In this document: positions 4,246-5,191 of the stretch, piece after piece | Numbering within the stretch: position 1 is the first letter of the stretch | Layout: each line of letters opens with the position of its first letter | Assembly (NCBI GenBank): GCA_964491485.1 | Contig: CAZBGV010000213.1 | Location: forward strand, 1-5,191 | Direction: 5' to 3' | Length of the DNA stretch: 5,191 bases | DNA from: IDS-8 sp964491485 | GTDB taxonomy: Bacteria > Pseudomonadota > Gammaproteobacteria > Steroidobacterales > Woeseiaceae | Made by a program: the position numbers and the translations under genes | Notes under the pieces: model-generated | The model's database searches: none | Seen by the model: the letters and a program-made list of their open reading frames with translations, nothing else | What the model was told of the DNA's origin: nothing

Positions 4246-5191
4246 ATGAAAACCGCCAGGCAAAGCGCCGAAGAACCGCCCGACGCCGGAAGTTGTAGAA
4301 CCTCCACTCCCGCCGTCCCCGCCTTCCGCCCCGTCCCCGCTCCCGATTCACTGAACCAGGCCATCGCGAAACGCGATCGGTCGAAGATGCGCGTGTCGGA
4401 GCGAAGCCGCGAGTTCCTCGCCCGCTTCTACCCGCAAGCGAGCGTCGACGACTGGTGCGACTGGCGCTGGCAGAACCGCCACCGCGTGCGCACCCTCGCC
4501 GACCTCGAGCGCATGCTCGTGCTGTCCGATGACGAGCGCGCCGCGATCAAGCGCCACACGGGCGCGCTGCCGGTCGGCATCACGCCGTATTACGCGAGCC
4601 TCTTGTCGCCCGACGACGCCGGCCAGCCGCTCCGCCGCACGGTCGTGCCCGTGCTGGGCGAGTACGAGGTGTCCCGCGGCGAAGCCGAGGACCCGCTGGG
4701 CGAGGACACCCACAGCCCGGTGCCGGGCCTGGTGCATCGCTACCCGGACCGCGTCCTGCTGCTGGTCACGAACTTCTGCTCGGTCTACTGCCGCTACTGC
4801 ACCCGCGCCCGCATGGTCGGCTCCGCCGGCGAACGCAGCGTGAAGAAGACCGACATCGATGCCGCGATCGAGTACATCGAGCGCACGAAGACGGTGCGCG
4901 ACGTGCTGGTTTCCGGCGGCGACCCGCTGTCTCTGGACGACGACCGTCTCGACTACATCCTGAAGCGCCTGCGCAGGATCCCGCACGTCGAGTTCCTGCG
5001 CATCGGCAGCAAGCAGCCGGCGGTGCAGCCGATGCGGGTGACACCGGCGCTGACACGCATCCTGAAGCGCTACCACCCGCTGTGGATGAGCCTGCACTTC
5101 ACGCACCCGGACGAGCTGACGCCGGAAGTGGCCGAAGCCTGCGGGCGGCTGGCGGACGCCGGCATCCCGCTCGGCAGCCAGACGGTGCTGC
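4246..5191 (+). CDS. kamA: KamA-type radical SAM 2,3-aminomutase, probably L-lysine 2,3-aminomutase (partial, 5' part)
   Basis: Iron-sulfur, SAM- and PLP-dependent mutase expected to convert L-lysine to L-beta-lysine in the cytoplasm. The window holds 315 codons. Visible marks are DWCDWRWQ (69-76), the LGEDTHSPVPGLVHRYPDRVLLLVT block ending near 175, the radical SAM cluster C178-x3-C182-x2-C185, TRAR with R187 at the place of the substrate-carboxylate arginine of clostridial KamA, SGGD (223-226), HVEFLRIGSKQP and ADAGIPLGSQTVL. CTR after the cluster and the SPVPGLVHRYPDR block favour KamA over the EF-P enzyme EpmB. The PLP lysine and the acidic substrate contacts lie beyond the edge, so glutamate or arginine 2,3-aminomutase is not excluded. 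The cluster cysteines sit about 53 residues later than in Clostridium (125/129/132), because of a Pro/Ala-rich N-terminal extension (about 1-48). It has its own promoter and a possible leader attenuator. Confidence 0.9.
   Translation, partial: MKTARQSAEEPPDAGSCRTSTPAVPAFRPVPAPDSLNQAIAKRDRSKMRVSERSREFLARFYPQASVDDWCDWRWQNRHRVRTLADLERMLVLSDDERAAIKRHTGALPVGITPYYASLLSPDDAGQPLRRTVVPVLGEYEVSRGEAEDPLGEDTHSPVPGLVHRYPDRVLLLVTNFCSVYCRYCTRARMVGSAGERSVKKTDIDAAIEYIERTKTVRDVLVSGGDPLSLDDDRLDYILKRLRRIPHVEFLRIGSKQPAVQPMRVTPALTRILKRYHPLWMSLHFTHPDELTPEVAEACGRLADAGIPLGSQTVL

Noticed and set aside
3658..4263. Minus- and plus-strand open frames across the repeat island
   Set aside because: They run through palindromes and REPs, lack ribosome-binding sites and protein motifs, and share phrases such as RAWRAPTG only because the REP is translated twice.
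4246..5191. EpmB (EF-P lysine 2,3-aminomutase) as the identity of the radical SAM gene
   Set aside because: The DWxDWRWQ motif, the SPVPGLVHRYPDR block and CTR after the cluster match KamA; EpmB proteins carry a different block and CFRR after the cluster.

Overview
This is high-GC bacterial DNA, most likely from a gammaproteobacterium. A lineage near the Xanthomonadales/Lysobacterales is my best guess. The guess rests on three things: strong G/C third-position bias in all three genes, a secreted S9 peptidase of a kind common there, and a GTAG-type REP palindrome typical of Xanthomonadaceae and Pseudomonas. The lineage call is inference; no marker gene is present.

Layout. (1) 1-635, minus strand: an OmpR/PhoB-family response regulator of PmrA/QseB type, cut by the left edge just before its C-terminus. 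(2) 636-889: a divergent control region with a TTAAG-type direct repeat resembling a PmrA box, candidate promoters for both directions, and G/C palindromes in the regulator's leader. (3) 890-3325, plus strand: a complete exported S9-family serine peptidase of 811 residues with a visible Ser-Asp-His triad. (4) 3326-4245: about 920 bases with no credible gene. This holds a dense island of palindromes: a 166-bp imperfect inverted repeat (3378-3543), an 18-bp tandem duplication, and a nested inverted structure bounded by two oppositely oriented REPs (3593-3629 and 3980-4016). The island is followed by the control region of the next gene, with direct repeats, an operator-like inverted repeat, a good sigma-70 promoter and a terminator-like hairpin in the leader. 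(5) 4246-5191, plus strand: the first 315 codons of a lysine 2,3-aminomutase-type radical SAM enzyme (KamA), running off the right edge.

How they fit together. The response regulator and the peptidase share a divergent control region, so the regulator could control both itself and the peptidase; its sensor kinase probably lies beyond the left edge. kamA appears to be a separate transcription unit with its own promoter. Its role (beta-lysine for osmolyte, antibiotic or catabolic use) cannot be decided without the genes to the right. The least ordinary part is the repeat island. The two REP copies carry a compensatory stem change, and the neighbouring 166-bp palindrome has all its outer-arm mismatches as G-U pairs on one strand only. 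Both hint at selection on structure.
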